Positions 11,886 through 23,900 of a stretch of DNA of 64,000 bases are shown here, piece by piece (within the stretch, counting starts at the first letter, position 1; each line of letters starts with the position of its first letter). The notes below the pieces were generated by a model. That model was not told the origin of the DNA. It worked only from the letters and a program-made list of their open reading frames with translations, and made no database searches. This DNA is from Sipunculus nudus (Eukaryota > Annelida > Sipuncula > Golfingiida > Sipunculidae), in NCBI GenBank assembly GCA_026874595.1, contig CM049320.1, positions 53,719,070 through 53,783,069 on the forward strand. Reading direction: 5' to 3'. A program made the translations under genes and the position numbers.

Positions 11886-13573
11886 ACATCCAGGTAGTGA
11901 TGTGATTACAGAAGCTTAGACAAAATGAAAACCAATTATTTTATATAATTATTGATAACATGTAAACTATTTTTGCTGGAAACAATACATATTATTATTG
12001 CAGCGTTTCTGCTAGGTTACCCCACCCCCCCCCACTCCTCAGAGAGACAGGTGTCGTATTTCAGTGTTGGTCGTTTTCTGTTAGTAATAACGCAAAACAC
12101 ACCTAATTATATCATCCTGTGCTGGTATGGTTAATGGGTCCAGCGCTGCATTGTTGTGGCAGGGGAATTCCGTTGGAAATAAAGATATGCCTGACGTCGC
12201 CGGCTGTTTCATCATGGCCGGTCTAAGGTATATATTCCCAACATCTAATCATTATCTTTAATAAACAATTCTTGGCCCTGCTACCCTAACACAAAGACAC
12301 ATGGCTATATTCAGAGCAAATCAGACTGGTGACTGGTTTGGCCGAGGGGTAGCAGTTTCAAGTAGGCCCACCTTTTTTTTGTTCCAAGATGGAGATACAA
12401 AGTACGTAAACTTTTATCTGATTGATTGAAATGGACTTATACCTTATACTGACACTTGGAAAATGTCTATTTTACCTGGCTACCAGGTAAGCTTAAAGTG
12501 CTGAGAAAGTAATTTTCATAGCAACGGTAAGTATTTGGTCAACTCTGTAGACTTCTTGTCAATATTAAGAGGAGTGACTAAACATGAAATGACGCCGAAA
12601 AGATGTTTTGACTACAAAAGTTTGAGTAAATACATTATTTGGATTACTGTATTATTTCGTATACTTTTGTCAGTTATTACAACCGTGGATAACATTTTCT
12701 TCAGAAAGCAGATTTCGAGAGTGTGACTATAAGTCATCTGAGCTATAGTTATGATCCATTGTTAGTCGTCCGTCCGTACCGTTCCTTAGACTTTCACGTT
12801 TTGAAGCCCGTTTTGATGTCCCGATAATAATCAACCAAACCGCAAACTGGATCAGTTTGGGAAAAGTGAGGAATACCTTGAGGAAAAACTTGAAGAAAAA
12901 TCTAAATTAAAAAAGTACCTATTTTCACACTTCCGGACTGTCTGATATAAAAACCTATTTTTTTTTTCTTTTTCTTCATATTTACCAAAAAATTTCCCCT
13001 AATTATAGCCCTAAACATAATGTACTAAGTAAAAAAATCAGGAAAGATATGTATTAACTAAACATGATAATTTGTAGAAGCCAATGACTCTTTCTGGAAT
13101 ATTAGATTATTATATCAAGATCCAGATCTCACCCTGGGTTGGGAATATCTGATATGTAAACGTCCAGGCTTTTAGTCTTGTGCTCTACCCCGAGGCACAG
13201 ACGCCGATTGCAAAATAAGAATTGTAAATTCTGAGCTTATTGTTCTTTATATTTATTTATCTATCCAAATTAGGGATAAATATTGAAAATATTTAATATT
13301 TATAAATAATCTGTTTTTACTGTAAGCACTGTTAAATCGTATTTCATATCCTTTATGTATATGCAGTAGTGTTGTAACCTCCAATATACCCCTCCCCTGC
13401 ATTTATTCATAACGCACACCCAGTTTTGTATTATGTACAAATTTGCGATGTATACTTATAATATATTTGTGTGATTATTTAGATTTATATATGTATATAT
13501 ATATTACAAATCTTGTTTCATTGAATATGTTTTTTTGATGTGATCTAAAAAATTTTTGTTTAGTGATATATAA
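11880..13573. other. Non-coding DNA, no gene seen
   Basis: No supported exon. A C-rich run lies near 12,020-12,035. A possible tRNA-derived remnant is listed separately. Confidence 0.5.
13140..13230 (-). mobile_element. Possible decayed tRNA-derived SINE fragment
   Basis: On the minus strand GGTAGAGCACAAGACTAAAAG resembles a tRNA D-arm to anticodon segment. No intact B box or acceptor stem follows, so this is not a functional tRNA. A chance match cannot be excluded. Confidence 0.2.
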
Positions 13574-13584
13574 AATTATTATTA

Positions 13585-13623
<39 letters not shown>

Positions 13624-13630
13624 TTTATTA
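13574..13630. repeat. (ATT)n trinucleotide microsatellite
   Basis: Near-perfect ATT/TTA repeats with a few interruptions. Confidence 0.95.
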
Positions 13631-13711
13631 TGTATATATGTTTACAGTGACTTTTCAACGTAAATGTTTTCCATTGCTATAAAACATTCATCAATACCAT
13701 ATATATTTGCA

Positions 13712-13713
<2 letters not shown>

Positions 13714-13757
<44 letters not shown>
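13714..13757. repeat. (TA)n microsatellite
   Basis: About 22 TA units. Confidence 0.97.
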
Positions 13758-13764
<7 letters not shown>

Positions 13765-14309
13765 CCTATAAATATCCAATATTGGAAACCATACGACGTT
13801 ATCATGATCCAGTAAATAATTGGATTGATCCATTATCAAAATGTATATGGAACAGAAATATAACTGCCTCAATTATCTCTACAGGTTATGTTTTACTGTC
13901 TTAAATTTCATAACTGTTTTATGATTGTTATACCAAAATCGAATATCTCATTAAATATTAATACTTCAGAGTTGATATAATCATAATATTTCAGACATAT
14001 AATATGACATTCGGTATTTTGTATGTATTTTTATATTGATTTCTTTTGTCAAAGTAGTTGAAATTATCCAATTACTATCCGTCTGTCAATATTCAAATGT
14101 AGTGTTTATGATATTTTGATCATTACGATATTTATGGAAATGGCATGCTGACAATCGTATATTCTCGGAGCAGAGCACAATGTGCCCCAAATTTGTTACT
14201 TCCGCTTGACTTGTTGGGCTAATGACCCCAACGTAGAATGGTTACTGCAGCTTCCTATCTTTACCACTGAATCATCAACCTCAACACCTGTCAATATTTT
14301 AAAGCCGCA

Positions 14310-14313
<4 letters not shown>
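13758..14313. other. Non-coding DNA, no gene seen
   Basis: AT-rich unique sequence. It lies outside the left inverted arm and has no recognised counterpart beyond the right arm. Confidence 0.45.
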
Positions 14314-14345
<32 letters not shown>

Positions 14346-14361
14346 TATATATATATATTCA
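14314..14361. repeat. Interrupted (TA)n microsatellite
   Basis: TA repeats broken by TTCATA. The tract sits at the outer limit of the left inverted arm. Confidence 0.93.
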
Positions 14362-14374
14362 TATTAACAATATC

Positions 14375-15890
14375 CTTGTTAATTTGACAAACGTGTGTAA
14401 ACAATCATGTACGAATGATGTAATGCTTATGGGATTTTGATTTTGTATTTAGTTTCACAGATTTAAAACTTATTGCCATACCTTGTATGATAATAACATC
14501 ACCGTGACCACATGGGTCTGATAAGGCTTAGAGGTTAAGGAAGGGCATACTGCAGATAGAAAGCTACTTCGTATTAATGTGAATTAATCAAAAATCAACT
14601 TACCTTCAAATGAACCCCTCACCTATGTTATCATCATATTAATACATATGTAGGTCTCTTGCTTTAAGCCTTATGTATCAGTAAAACACAAGAACTAACA
14701 AAATAAATAACATAATAAATAATAATATTTTTTCCAAACAGGTATTTATAACTAAAACAAAATAATATCATAACAAGTTCTTAGTAATTTAACCTAAATA
14801 TTGTTTCAAAATGATCAACTCTTTGTTAAGTTCATTGCACTATACATGTATAGTAAGACCTTGACACGAACTAAAATTGGAATATTAAAAAAATCCTTTT
14901 AAAAACACAATAACAAACATTAAGATTTGAAATTCTGAAAATAAGAGCAGTGTTCAGGATTTTTCCTTGTATTTTTCATGCGGACCAAATAAAAAGACAA
15001 GTCAATAAAAATATTTTACTTTAAATTGACTGCTGAATAAGAAGTTAATTTCAATGGGCTTCGATCAGACTTTTTTTCAGCACATACAACTGTAACACAT
15101 ACATATATTAACACAATAATCTAATTGTCATAAAAGAGGCATGTTATCATTTAAAAAATCACATCAATTTTTATAAATCACAACAGCAAATCTCAACAAC
15201 AACAATGTTTATTTGGAAAAGCATACAAATTTCAATAATAATTATATAAAAATAACAATACTTCTATTAGATAACATCTGGAACCCATATACAATAAAAC
15301 AATGCATATGGCCTAAGGATAAGATTGATAATATATATATATATATATATATATTATAATTAAATATGTCAGATATCTACAGCAGTTTGTTAGTATACAC
15401 AGAACTGAATACGTTCTGTCACGGATTATTAGGCAACGCAAAATTATTAATCGTTTAAGATACTCATTTAATTCATTTCTGTAAGCATTTGTTTAAGAGA
15501 ACCGTTAATGGGCTGTTTAAAATTACTTTTTCCGAATGATACACAAGAAACAATTACGACCAGAAAAAATCCCAGGATACATGTAAGCTAATCCAAATTA
15601 CGATATAATGATGTAAACTATAAACTGTATTTCTTTTTTGATCTTACAAGCCATATTTTTTGTCGCATGTATTATCTTAGTATGCGTTTTTTCAAAATCT
15701 AAAGGAACATGACCTACATGTGACGGACGGAATTAAGGTCCACAGTTTTACAATAGTTCTATGTGTCCTTTCTTCAAGTTTCTCTAATATTTTGTAGCTC
15801 TTCTTCAAATATTTTTTTAAAGGAGCAATGGATAAAACTCTTGATTTCTCAGCTCCCAATGCAAGTAAACTACAATTTTATTTTATATCA
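14375..15890. repeat. Left arm of a large diverged inverted repeat
   Basis: Reverse complements of successive blocks here recur in reverse order at 37,405-40,090. Examples are 14,380-14,520 with about 39,960-40,085 (GTGAAACT, ATCATTCGTACATG), 14,940-15,010 with 39,530-39,680 (TATCCTGAACACTGCTCT against ATCCTGAACACTGCTCTTA), 15,360-15,480 with 38,850-38,980 (ATACTAACAAACTGCTGTA), 15,540-15,600 with 38,720-38,790 (ACATGTATCCTGGGAT) and 15,710-15,880 with 37,410-37,560 (TAGTTTACTTGCATTGGG). A short (TA)n at 15,330-15,353 occupies the same relative place as the one at 38,983. No gene lies in the arm. Confidence 0.8.
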
Positions 15891-16870
15891 GTGACAGGGG
15901 CGCAATTTCCTTTTACAATGTCAGGGGGACGACTGACAATCATGACGTTATATGCAAGTTTTCTTGAAATATAATTTAATGGATGTTAAATTACTGAAGT
16001 ATCTTAAAAGGCCTGTGCAAATATTTTTTTCATTATTTTAGTCATTAACTAAATGAGACATTAAATAAGGGCCACAAAGCAGCTTGCCTTTCCACTGAAG
16101 GCCTATGGGACAATAGGTAAACGGAGCAGATACTCGATCTCAAAGATGCTTAGTATAACTCATATACTGATCTGTTGCAAGAATTCGAAGAATGAAAAGC
16201 TGCATGGTTAAAGATTAACAACTAAATAGTTAATGTAATGATATACGTAAAGTTTAGTTTCTCTGTTTAACAGCCTTTCATCAACTGATATTGCTGATCA
16301 CCACGTGTAACTCTTCATCTTTTAGATTTAACCATCCAGTAACATTCACATATATCAAATACAAATGAGAACTGTCAAGTTAAACGGGTGTCTGTTGAAA
16401 ATTCAATCTGAAGAAAAAAAAACAATGAAAAAAGAAATACATAGTTACTGAATTATAAAAGTTTAAGATTTTACTCAAGCTAAGAATCATGCCGACGTGG
16501 ATGACGGCGTAGCTTTTGTATAAGATCTCAAATGAAATAAAATGGTAGTCTTTTATTCAGACAGTATTTCAAATTATGAAGCTTGCATCCATAATCAGAT
16601 AGTACAATAATTCAAGATTAGGCTTGACAAATATAAATATTCACAGTTATAAATACATTTGAGATGCGATCAGGTCATGAATTTTTTTATCATGAAATCA
16701 AGCAAAAGATAATGATGATTAAAACATATTTGAGGTTTCAAATGTTGAATGCTCGCAAATGTTCCTCGCTACTGTTATCTAGAAGACATGTCTAATCACA
16801 ATAACTGAGAAATTATTCCCCAGATGTCTATTGAGTCAAGACGTCTTTTATGTGATTGGATCATCAGTTG
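15891..16870. other. Non-coding DNA between the left arm and the transposase fragment
   Basis: AT-rich, with no supported exon. It is not matched by the corresponding part of the right side (37,000-37,400), so the two arms differ here. Confidence 0.45.
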
Positions 16871-17928
16871 TCAGTGGAATACACGTAATACACTATTTGT
16901 TTCACTTTTAGAATTTACCAAAAACTTGCATTCGCGTTTACCAATTTCTCCGCTATTTGCTGACAAGACACTTTCCCAAGACCTTTTTTTGTGAACATGA
17001 CAGATCATAACATGGTTTAACCTTCTGTGCGTCATGGTGGAACGCAGCCATGTCTTTAACCTCCTAAGGGCACTGAAAGACCTCTTAGCTGCACGGGAAC
17101 TACTTGGTGATACCAACAGCAGCCTCAGGAGCCTCTCTACTTGCGGGAACATTTTCCTTGTCCCCTTTTCCATGGACTGGAAAATAAGTCTGTGTTCTTC
17201 CAAATTGGCTACCCTGTGGTGCTGTCTGTAAAAATTCAGTTCAAGCTCCAAAGAAGGTTCTAGCTCAGGATACTTCTGGTTGGATAATTTCCTGTATTCC
17301 TCCAGATCTGATGATTCAAAGTAATCGTCAAGGTGTCTTACAGCCACGTCGATTACACTGAAGAACTGGCAACGATACAGTGCTTCCACAGATTCAAACT
17401 CGTGCTGTGGAGCAGTTCCTTGACCATATCTCTTTGGTAGCTTCCTCCTCCTTGGAGCTACTAATGGGTTGAGATCCAAATCAGATATTTTTGTCTTCAG
17501 CCATTCAAAATATACGGCTGAACTTTTTATCTGAACGAAGGTGTTGAAGTTCAGCCTTAACGAGATTTACGGATTGCAGCATGCTTGCCACGTTGACATT
17601 TGTTCCCTGTAAAGCTCTGTTCGATTTCTCCGTGCAATTTAAAACGGGTAATGCAGACAAGAGGCCCAGCATAATCTTGCCTGATGAAAAAAATTGTGAG
17701 CAAACCATTTGCTCTGGAAGCAACATTGCTCCAAAAGGTGGCTGCTGTTTTCTGCAGTGCATCTAGAATATCAGAGTAATTCTTCAAGACAGCATCGACT
17801 GCTGAAATTCTGGTCAACCAAAGAGTTTGGCATATAAGGTTTGAGATAGGCGGGGAACTGTCGGTTTTCGGTAGCGGCCTGTAGTAAAGCTTATGGGACT
17901 TTTCGATTTTTCGCAGGCAGTTTCTCAT
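16871..17928 (-). pseudogene. C-terminal fragment of a hAT-family transposase, frameshifted
   Basis: The 202-codon frame at 17,479-16,871 ends with a typical hAT dimerisation region: after a Pro-Ser-Ser-Ser-Arg segment comes AAKRSFSALRRLKTWLRSTM and then RLNHVMICHVH. Upstream fragments in other frames continue the same protein. A segment with SAVDAVLKNYSDILDALQ is frame 1; NRALQGTNVNVASMLQSVNL is frame 2; YFEWLKTKISDLDLNPLVAP leads into a basic RRRKLPKRYG motif seen before the dimerisation region in many hAT proteins. At least two frameshifts, near 17,660 and 17,525, are needed. The N-terminal zinc finger and most of the catalytic core are missing, because the coding homology stops at the poly-G and satellite border near 17,930. 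It resembles transposases often labelled as P52rIPK-like or ZMYM1-like. It is not functional as it stands. Confidence 0.85.
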
Positions 17929-17935
17929 TAGTGCC

Positions 17936-17950
17936 GGGGGGGGGGGGGGG
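17936..17950. repeat. Poly-G tract at the transposase/satellite border
   Basis: Fifteen consecutive G residues separate the transposase remnant from the first diverged SatA unit. Homopolymers of this kind are prone to sequencing and assembly error. Confidence 0.9.
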
Positions 17951-17974
17951 TTGCTGGAAGCTTTGGCAGCCTGT

Positions 17975-20900
17975 AGTACCCTACAAAAAATTGGGAGGGG
18001 ATAAAATTTATCGCATTAATGTTAAGGTTGCCGGCAGGGGGAGTGAAATGAGAGCGGCCAGCCACTGGGGCCCCATGAATCGCACACGCAAATAGCAGCT
18101 ATTTGCGACCCAAAAAATTTAGGAGGGGGTAAAATTTCTGGTAGCATCGCATTGAGAGTTAAGATTGCCGCCAGGGGGAGTGGACATGATTGCGGGCAGA
18201 CAGAGGGGCCCCCATGAATCGCACGCGCAAATAGCAGCTATTTGCTACCCTAAAAAATTGAGGAAGGGGTAAAATTTCTGGTAGCATCGCATTGAGAGTT
18301 AAGATTGCCGCCAGAGGGAGTGGACAAGAGACAGGACTGCCACAGAGGCCCTATGAATCGCACGCGCAAATAGCAGCTATTTGCTACCCTAAAAATTAGG
18401 AGGAAGTAAAATAATAGTAGCAGCGCATGGAGTGTTAAGACTGCCACCAGGGGGAGTGGAGATCTCAAAGCCTGCCACAGCGGCCCAATGAATTGCACGC
18501 GCAAATAGCAGCTATTTGCTACCATAAAAGTTGTGAAGACTGCCGCCAGGGGGAGAGGAGATCTCAGCGGCCTGGCAGAGGGGTCCCCACGAGTCGCACG
18601 CGCAAATAGCAGCTATTTGCTACCACAAAATATGTCAAGACTGCCACCAGGGGATGTGGACATGAGAGTGGACAGACAGAGGGGCCCACATGAGTCGCAA
18701 GCGCAAATAGCAGCTATTTGCTACCATAAAAAGTGTCAAGACTGCCGCCAGGAGGGGTGGACACAGAGCGGGCGGCCAGAGGAGGCCCCATTAATCGAAA
18801 GCGCAAATAGCAGCTATTTGCTACCATAAAAAGTGTCAAGACTGCCGCCAGGAGGGGTGGACACAGAGCGGGCGGCCAGAGGAGGCCCCATTAATCGAAA
18901 GCGCAAATAGCAGCTATTTGCTACCGTAAACAGTGTCAAGACTGCCGCCAGGAGGGGTGGGCACAGAGCGGGCGGCCAGAGGAGGCCCCATGAATCGCAA
19001 GCGCAAATAGCAGCTATTTGCTACCTTAAAAGTTGCCAAGACTGCCGCCAGGGGGAGTTGATATGAGAGCGGCCAGCGAAGAGGCCCCATGAATCGCAAG
19101 CGCAAATAGCAGCTATTTGCTACCTTAAAAGTTGCCAAGACTGCCGCCAGGGGGAGTGGATATGACAGCGGCCAGAGGGGGCCCCATGAATCACACGCGC
19201 AAATAGCAGCTATTTGCTACCTTAACAGTTGCCAAGACTGCCGCCAGGGGGAGTGGAAATGAGAACAGCCTGACAGAGAGGCCCCCATGAGTCACAAGCG
19301 CAAATAGCAGCTATTTGTTACCATAAAAACTGTCAAGACTGCCGCCAGGAGGAGTGGACACAGAGCGGGCGGCCAGAGGAGGCCCCATGAATCGCAAGCG
19401 CAAATAGCAGCTATTTGCTACCTTAAAAGTTGCCAAGACTGCCGCCAGGGGGAGTAGATATGACAGCGGCCAGAGGGGGCCCCATGAGTCGCACGCGCAA
19501 ATAGCAGCTATTTGCTACCTTAAAAGGTGCCAAGACTGCCGCCAGGGGGAATGGATATGAGAGCGGCCAGACAGAGAGGCCCCCATGAGTCGCAAGCGCA
19601 AATAGCAGCTATTTGCTACCTTAAAAGTTGCCAAGACTGCCGCCAGGGGGAGTGGATATGACAGCGGCCAGACAGAGAGGCCCCCATGAGTCGCAAGCGC
19701 AAATAGCAGCTATTTGCTACCTTAAAAGTTGTCAAGACTGCAGCCAGTGGGAGTGGACACAGAGGGGGTTGCCAGAGGGGGCCCCACGAATCGCACGCGC
19801 AAATAGCAGCTATTTGCTACCTTAAAAGTTGTCAAGACTGCCGCCAGGAGGTTGATATGAGAGCGGCCAGCGAAGAGGCCCCCATGAATCGCAAGCGCAA
19901 ATAGCAGCTATTTGCTACCTTAAAAGTTGCCAAGACTGCCGCCAGGGGGAGTGGACAGAGAGCGGGCTGCCAGAGGGGCCCCCATGAATCGCAAGCGCAA
20001 ATAGCAGCTATTTGCTACCTTAAAAGTTGCCAAGACTGCCGCCAGGGGGAGTGGATATGACAGCGGCCAGACAGAGAGGCCCCTATGAGTCGCAAGCGCA
20101 AATAGCAGCTATTTGCTACCTTAAAAGTTGTCAAGACTGCAGCCAGTGGGAGTGGACACAGAGGGGGTTGCCAGAGGGGGCCCCACGAATCGCACGCGCA
20201 AATATCAGCTATTTGCTACCTTAAAAGTTGTCAAGACTGCCGCCAGGAGGTTGATATGAGAGCGGCCAGCGAAGAGGCCCCCATGAATCGCAAGCGCAAA
20301 TAGCAGCTATTTGCTACCTTAAAAGTTGCCAAGACTGCCGCCAGGGTGAGGTGATATGAGAGCGGCCAGCGAAGAGGCCCCCATGAATCGCAAGCGCAAA
20401 TAGCAGCTATTTGCTACCTTAAAAGTTGCCAAGACTGCCGCCAGGGGGAGTGGATATGACAGCGGCCAGAGGGGGCCCCATGAATCGCACGCGCAAATAG
20501 CAGCTATTTGCTACCTTAACAGTTGCCAAGACTGCCGCCAGGGGAAGTGGAATTGAGAACAGCCTGACAGAGAGGCCCCCATGAGTCGCAAGCGCAAATA
20601 GCAGCTATTTGCTACCATAAAAAATGTCAAGACTGCCGCCAGGAGGGTGGACACAGAGCGGGCAGCCAGAGGAGGCCCCATGAATCGCAAGCGCAAAATA
20701 GCAGCTATTTGCTACCTTAAAAGGTGCCAAGACTGCCGCCAGGGGGAGTGGATATGAGAGCGGCCAGACAGAGAGGCCCCCATGAGTCGCAAGCGCAAAT
20801 AGCAGCTATTTGCTACCTTTAAAGTTGTCAAGACTGCCGCCAGGGGGAGTGGACACAGAGGGGGTTGCCAGAGGGGGCCCCACGAATCGCACGCGCAAAT

Positions 20901-23900
20901 AGCAGCTATTTGCTACCTTAACAGTTGCCAAGACTGCCGCCAGGGGGAGTGGAAATGAGAACAGCCTGACAGAGAGGCCCCCATGAATCGCAAGCGCAAA
21001 TAACAGCTATTTGCTACCTTAAAAGTTGCCAAGACTGCCGCCAGGGGGAGTGGACAGAGAGCGGGCTGCCAGAGGGGCCCCCATGAATCGCAAGCGCAAA
21101 TAGCAGCTATTTGCTACCTTAAAAGTTGCCAAGACTGCCGCCAGGGGAAGTGGATATGACAGCGGCCAGACAGAGAGGCCCCTATGAGTCGCAAGCGCAA
21201 ATAGCAGCTATTTGCTACCTTAAAAGTTGTCAAGACTGCAGCCAGTGGGAGTGGACACAGAGGGGGTTGCCAGAGGGGGCCCAACGAATCGCACGCGCAA
21301 ATATCAGCTATTTGCTACCTTAAAAGTTGTCAAGACTGCCGCCAGGAGGTTGATATGAGAGCGGCCAGCGAAGAGGCCCCCATGAATCGCAAGCGCAAAT
21401 AGCAGCTATTTGCTACCTTAAAAGTTGCCAAGACTGCCGCCAGGGGGAGTTGATATGAGAGCGGCCAGCGAAGGGGCCCTCATGAATCGCAAGCGCAAAT
21501 AGCAGCTATTTGCTACCTTAAAAGTTGTCAAGACTGCCGCCAGGAGGTTGATATGAGAGCGGCCAGCGAAGAGGCCCCCATGAATCGCAAGCGCAAATAG
21601 CAGCTATTTGCTACCTTAAAAGTTGCCAAGACTGCCGCCAGGGGGAGTGGACAGAGAGCGGGCTGCCAGAGGGGCCCCCATGAATCGCAAGCGCAAATAG
21701 CAGCTATTTGCTACCTTAAAAGTTGCCAAGACTGCCGCCAGGGGGAGTGGATATGACAGCGGCCAGACAGAGAGGCCCCTATGAGTCGCAAGCGCAAATA
21801 GCAGCTATTTGCTACCTTAAAAGTTGTCAAGACTGCAGCCAGTGGGAGTGGACACAGAGGGGGTTGCCAGAGGGGGCCCCACGAATCGCACGCGCAAATA
21901 TCAGCTATTTGCTACCTTAAAAGTTGCCAAGACTGCCGCCAGGGGAAGTGGAATTGAGAACAGCCTGACAGAGAGGCCCCCATGAGTCGCAAGCGCAAAT
22001 AGCAGCTATTTGCTACCATAAAAAATGTCAAGACTGCCGCCAGGAGGGGTGGACACAGAGCGGGCAGCCAGAGGAGGCCCCATGAATCGCAAGCGCAAAA
22101 TAGCAGCTATTTGCTACCTTAAAAGGTGCCAAGACTGCCGCCAGGGGGACTGGATATGAGAGCGGCCAGACAGAGAGGCCCCCATGAGTCGCAAGCGCAA
22201 ATAGCAGCTATTTGCTACCTTTAAAGTTGTCAAGACTGCCGCCAGGGGGAGTGGACACAGAGGGGGTTGCCAGAGGGGGCCCCACGAATCGCACGCGCAA
22301 ATAGCAGCTATTTGCTACCTTAACAGTTGTCAAGACTGCCGCCAGGAGGTTGATATGAGAGCGGCCAGCGAAGAGGCCCCCATGAATCGCAAGCGCAAAT
22401 AGTAGCTATTTGCTACCTTAAAAGTTGCCAAGACTGCCGCCAGGGGGAGTTGATATGAGAGCGGCCAGCGAAGAGGCCCCATGAATCGCAAGCGCAAATA
22501 GCAGCTATTTGCTACCTTAAAAGTTGCCAAGACTGCCGCCAGGGGGAGTGGATATGACAGCGGCCAGAGGGGGCCCCATGAATCGCACGCGCAAATAGCA
22601 GCTATTTGCTACCTTAACAGTTGCCAAGACTGCCGCCAGGGGGAGTGGAAATGAGAACAGCCTGACAGAGAGGCCCCCATGAGTCACAAGCGCAAATAGC
22701 AGCTATTTGCTACCATAAAAAGTGTCAGGACTGCCGCCAGGCGGAGTGGACACAGAGCGGGCGGCCAGAGGAGGCCCAATGAATCGCAAGCGCAAATAGC
22801 AGCTATTTGCTACCTTAAAAGTTGCCAAGACTGCCGCCAGGGGGAGTAGATATGACAGCGGCCAGAGGGGGCCCCATGAATCGCACGCGCAAATAGCAGC
22901 TATTTGCTACCTTAAAAGGTGCCAAGACTGCCGCCAGGGGGAATGGATATGAGAGCGGCCAGACAGAGAGGCCCCCATGAGTCGCAAGCGCAAATAGCAG
23001 CTATTTGCTACCTTAAAAGGTGCCAAGACTGCCGCCAGGGGGAGTGGACAAAGAGCAGGCTGCCAGAGGGGCCCCCATGAATCGCAAGCGCAAATAGCAG
23101 CTATTTGCTACCTTAAAAGTTGCCAAGACTGCCGCCAGGGGGAGTGGATATGACAGCGGCCAGACAGAGAGGCCCCCATGAGTCGCAAGCGCAAATAGCA
23201 GCTATTTGCTACCTTAAAAGTTGTCAAGACTGCAGCCAGTGGGAGTGGACACAGAGGGGGTTGCCAGAGGGGGCCCCACGAATCGCACGCGCAAATAGCA
23301 GCTATTTGCTACCTTAAAAGTTGTCAAGACTGCCGCCAGGAGGTTGATATGAGAGCGGCCAGCGAAGAGGCCCCCATGAATCGCAAGCGCAAATAGCAGC
23401 TATTTGCTACCTTAAAAGTTGCCAAGACTGCCGCCAGGGGGAGTGGACAAAGAGGGGGCTGCCAGAGGGGCCCCCATGAATCGCAAAATAAAATAGCAGC
23501 TATTTGCTACCTTAAAAGTTGCCAAGACTGCCGCCAGGGGGAGTGGACAGAGCCGGCTGCCAGAGGGGCCCCCATGAATCGCAAGCGCAAATAGCAGCTA
23601 TTAGCTACCTTAAAAGTTGCCAAGACTGCCGCCAGGGGGAGTGGATATGACAGCGGCCAGACAGAGAGGCCCCCATGAGTCGCAAGCGCAAATAGCAGCT
23701 ATTTGCTACCTTAAAAGTTGTCAAGACTGCAGCCAGTGGGAGTGGACACAGAGGGGGTTGCCAGAGGGGGCCCCACGAATCGCACGCGCAAATAGCAGCT
23801 ATTTGCTACCTTAAAAGTTGTCAAGACTGCCGCCAGGAGATTGATATGAGAGCGGCCAGCGAAGAGGCCCCCATGAATCGCAAGCGCAAATAGCAGCTAT

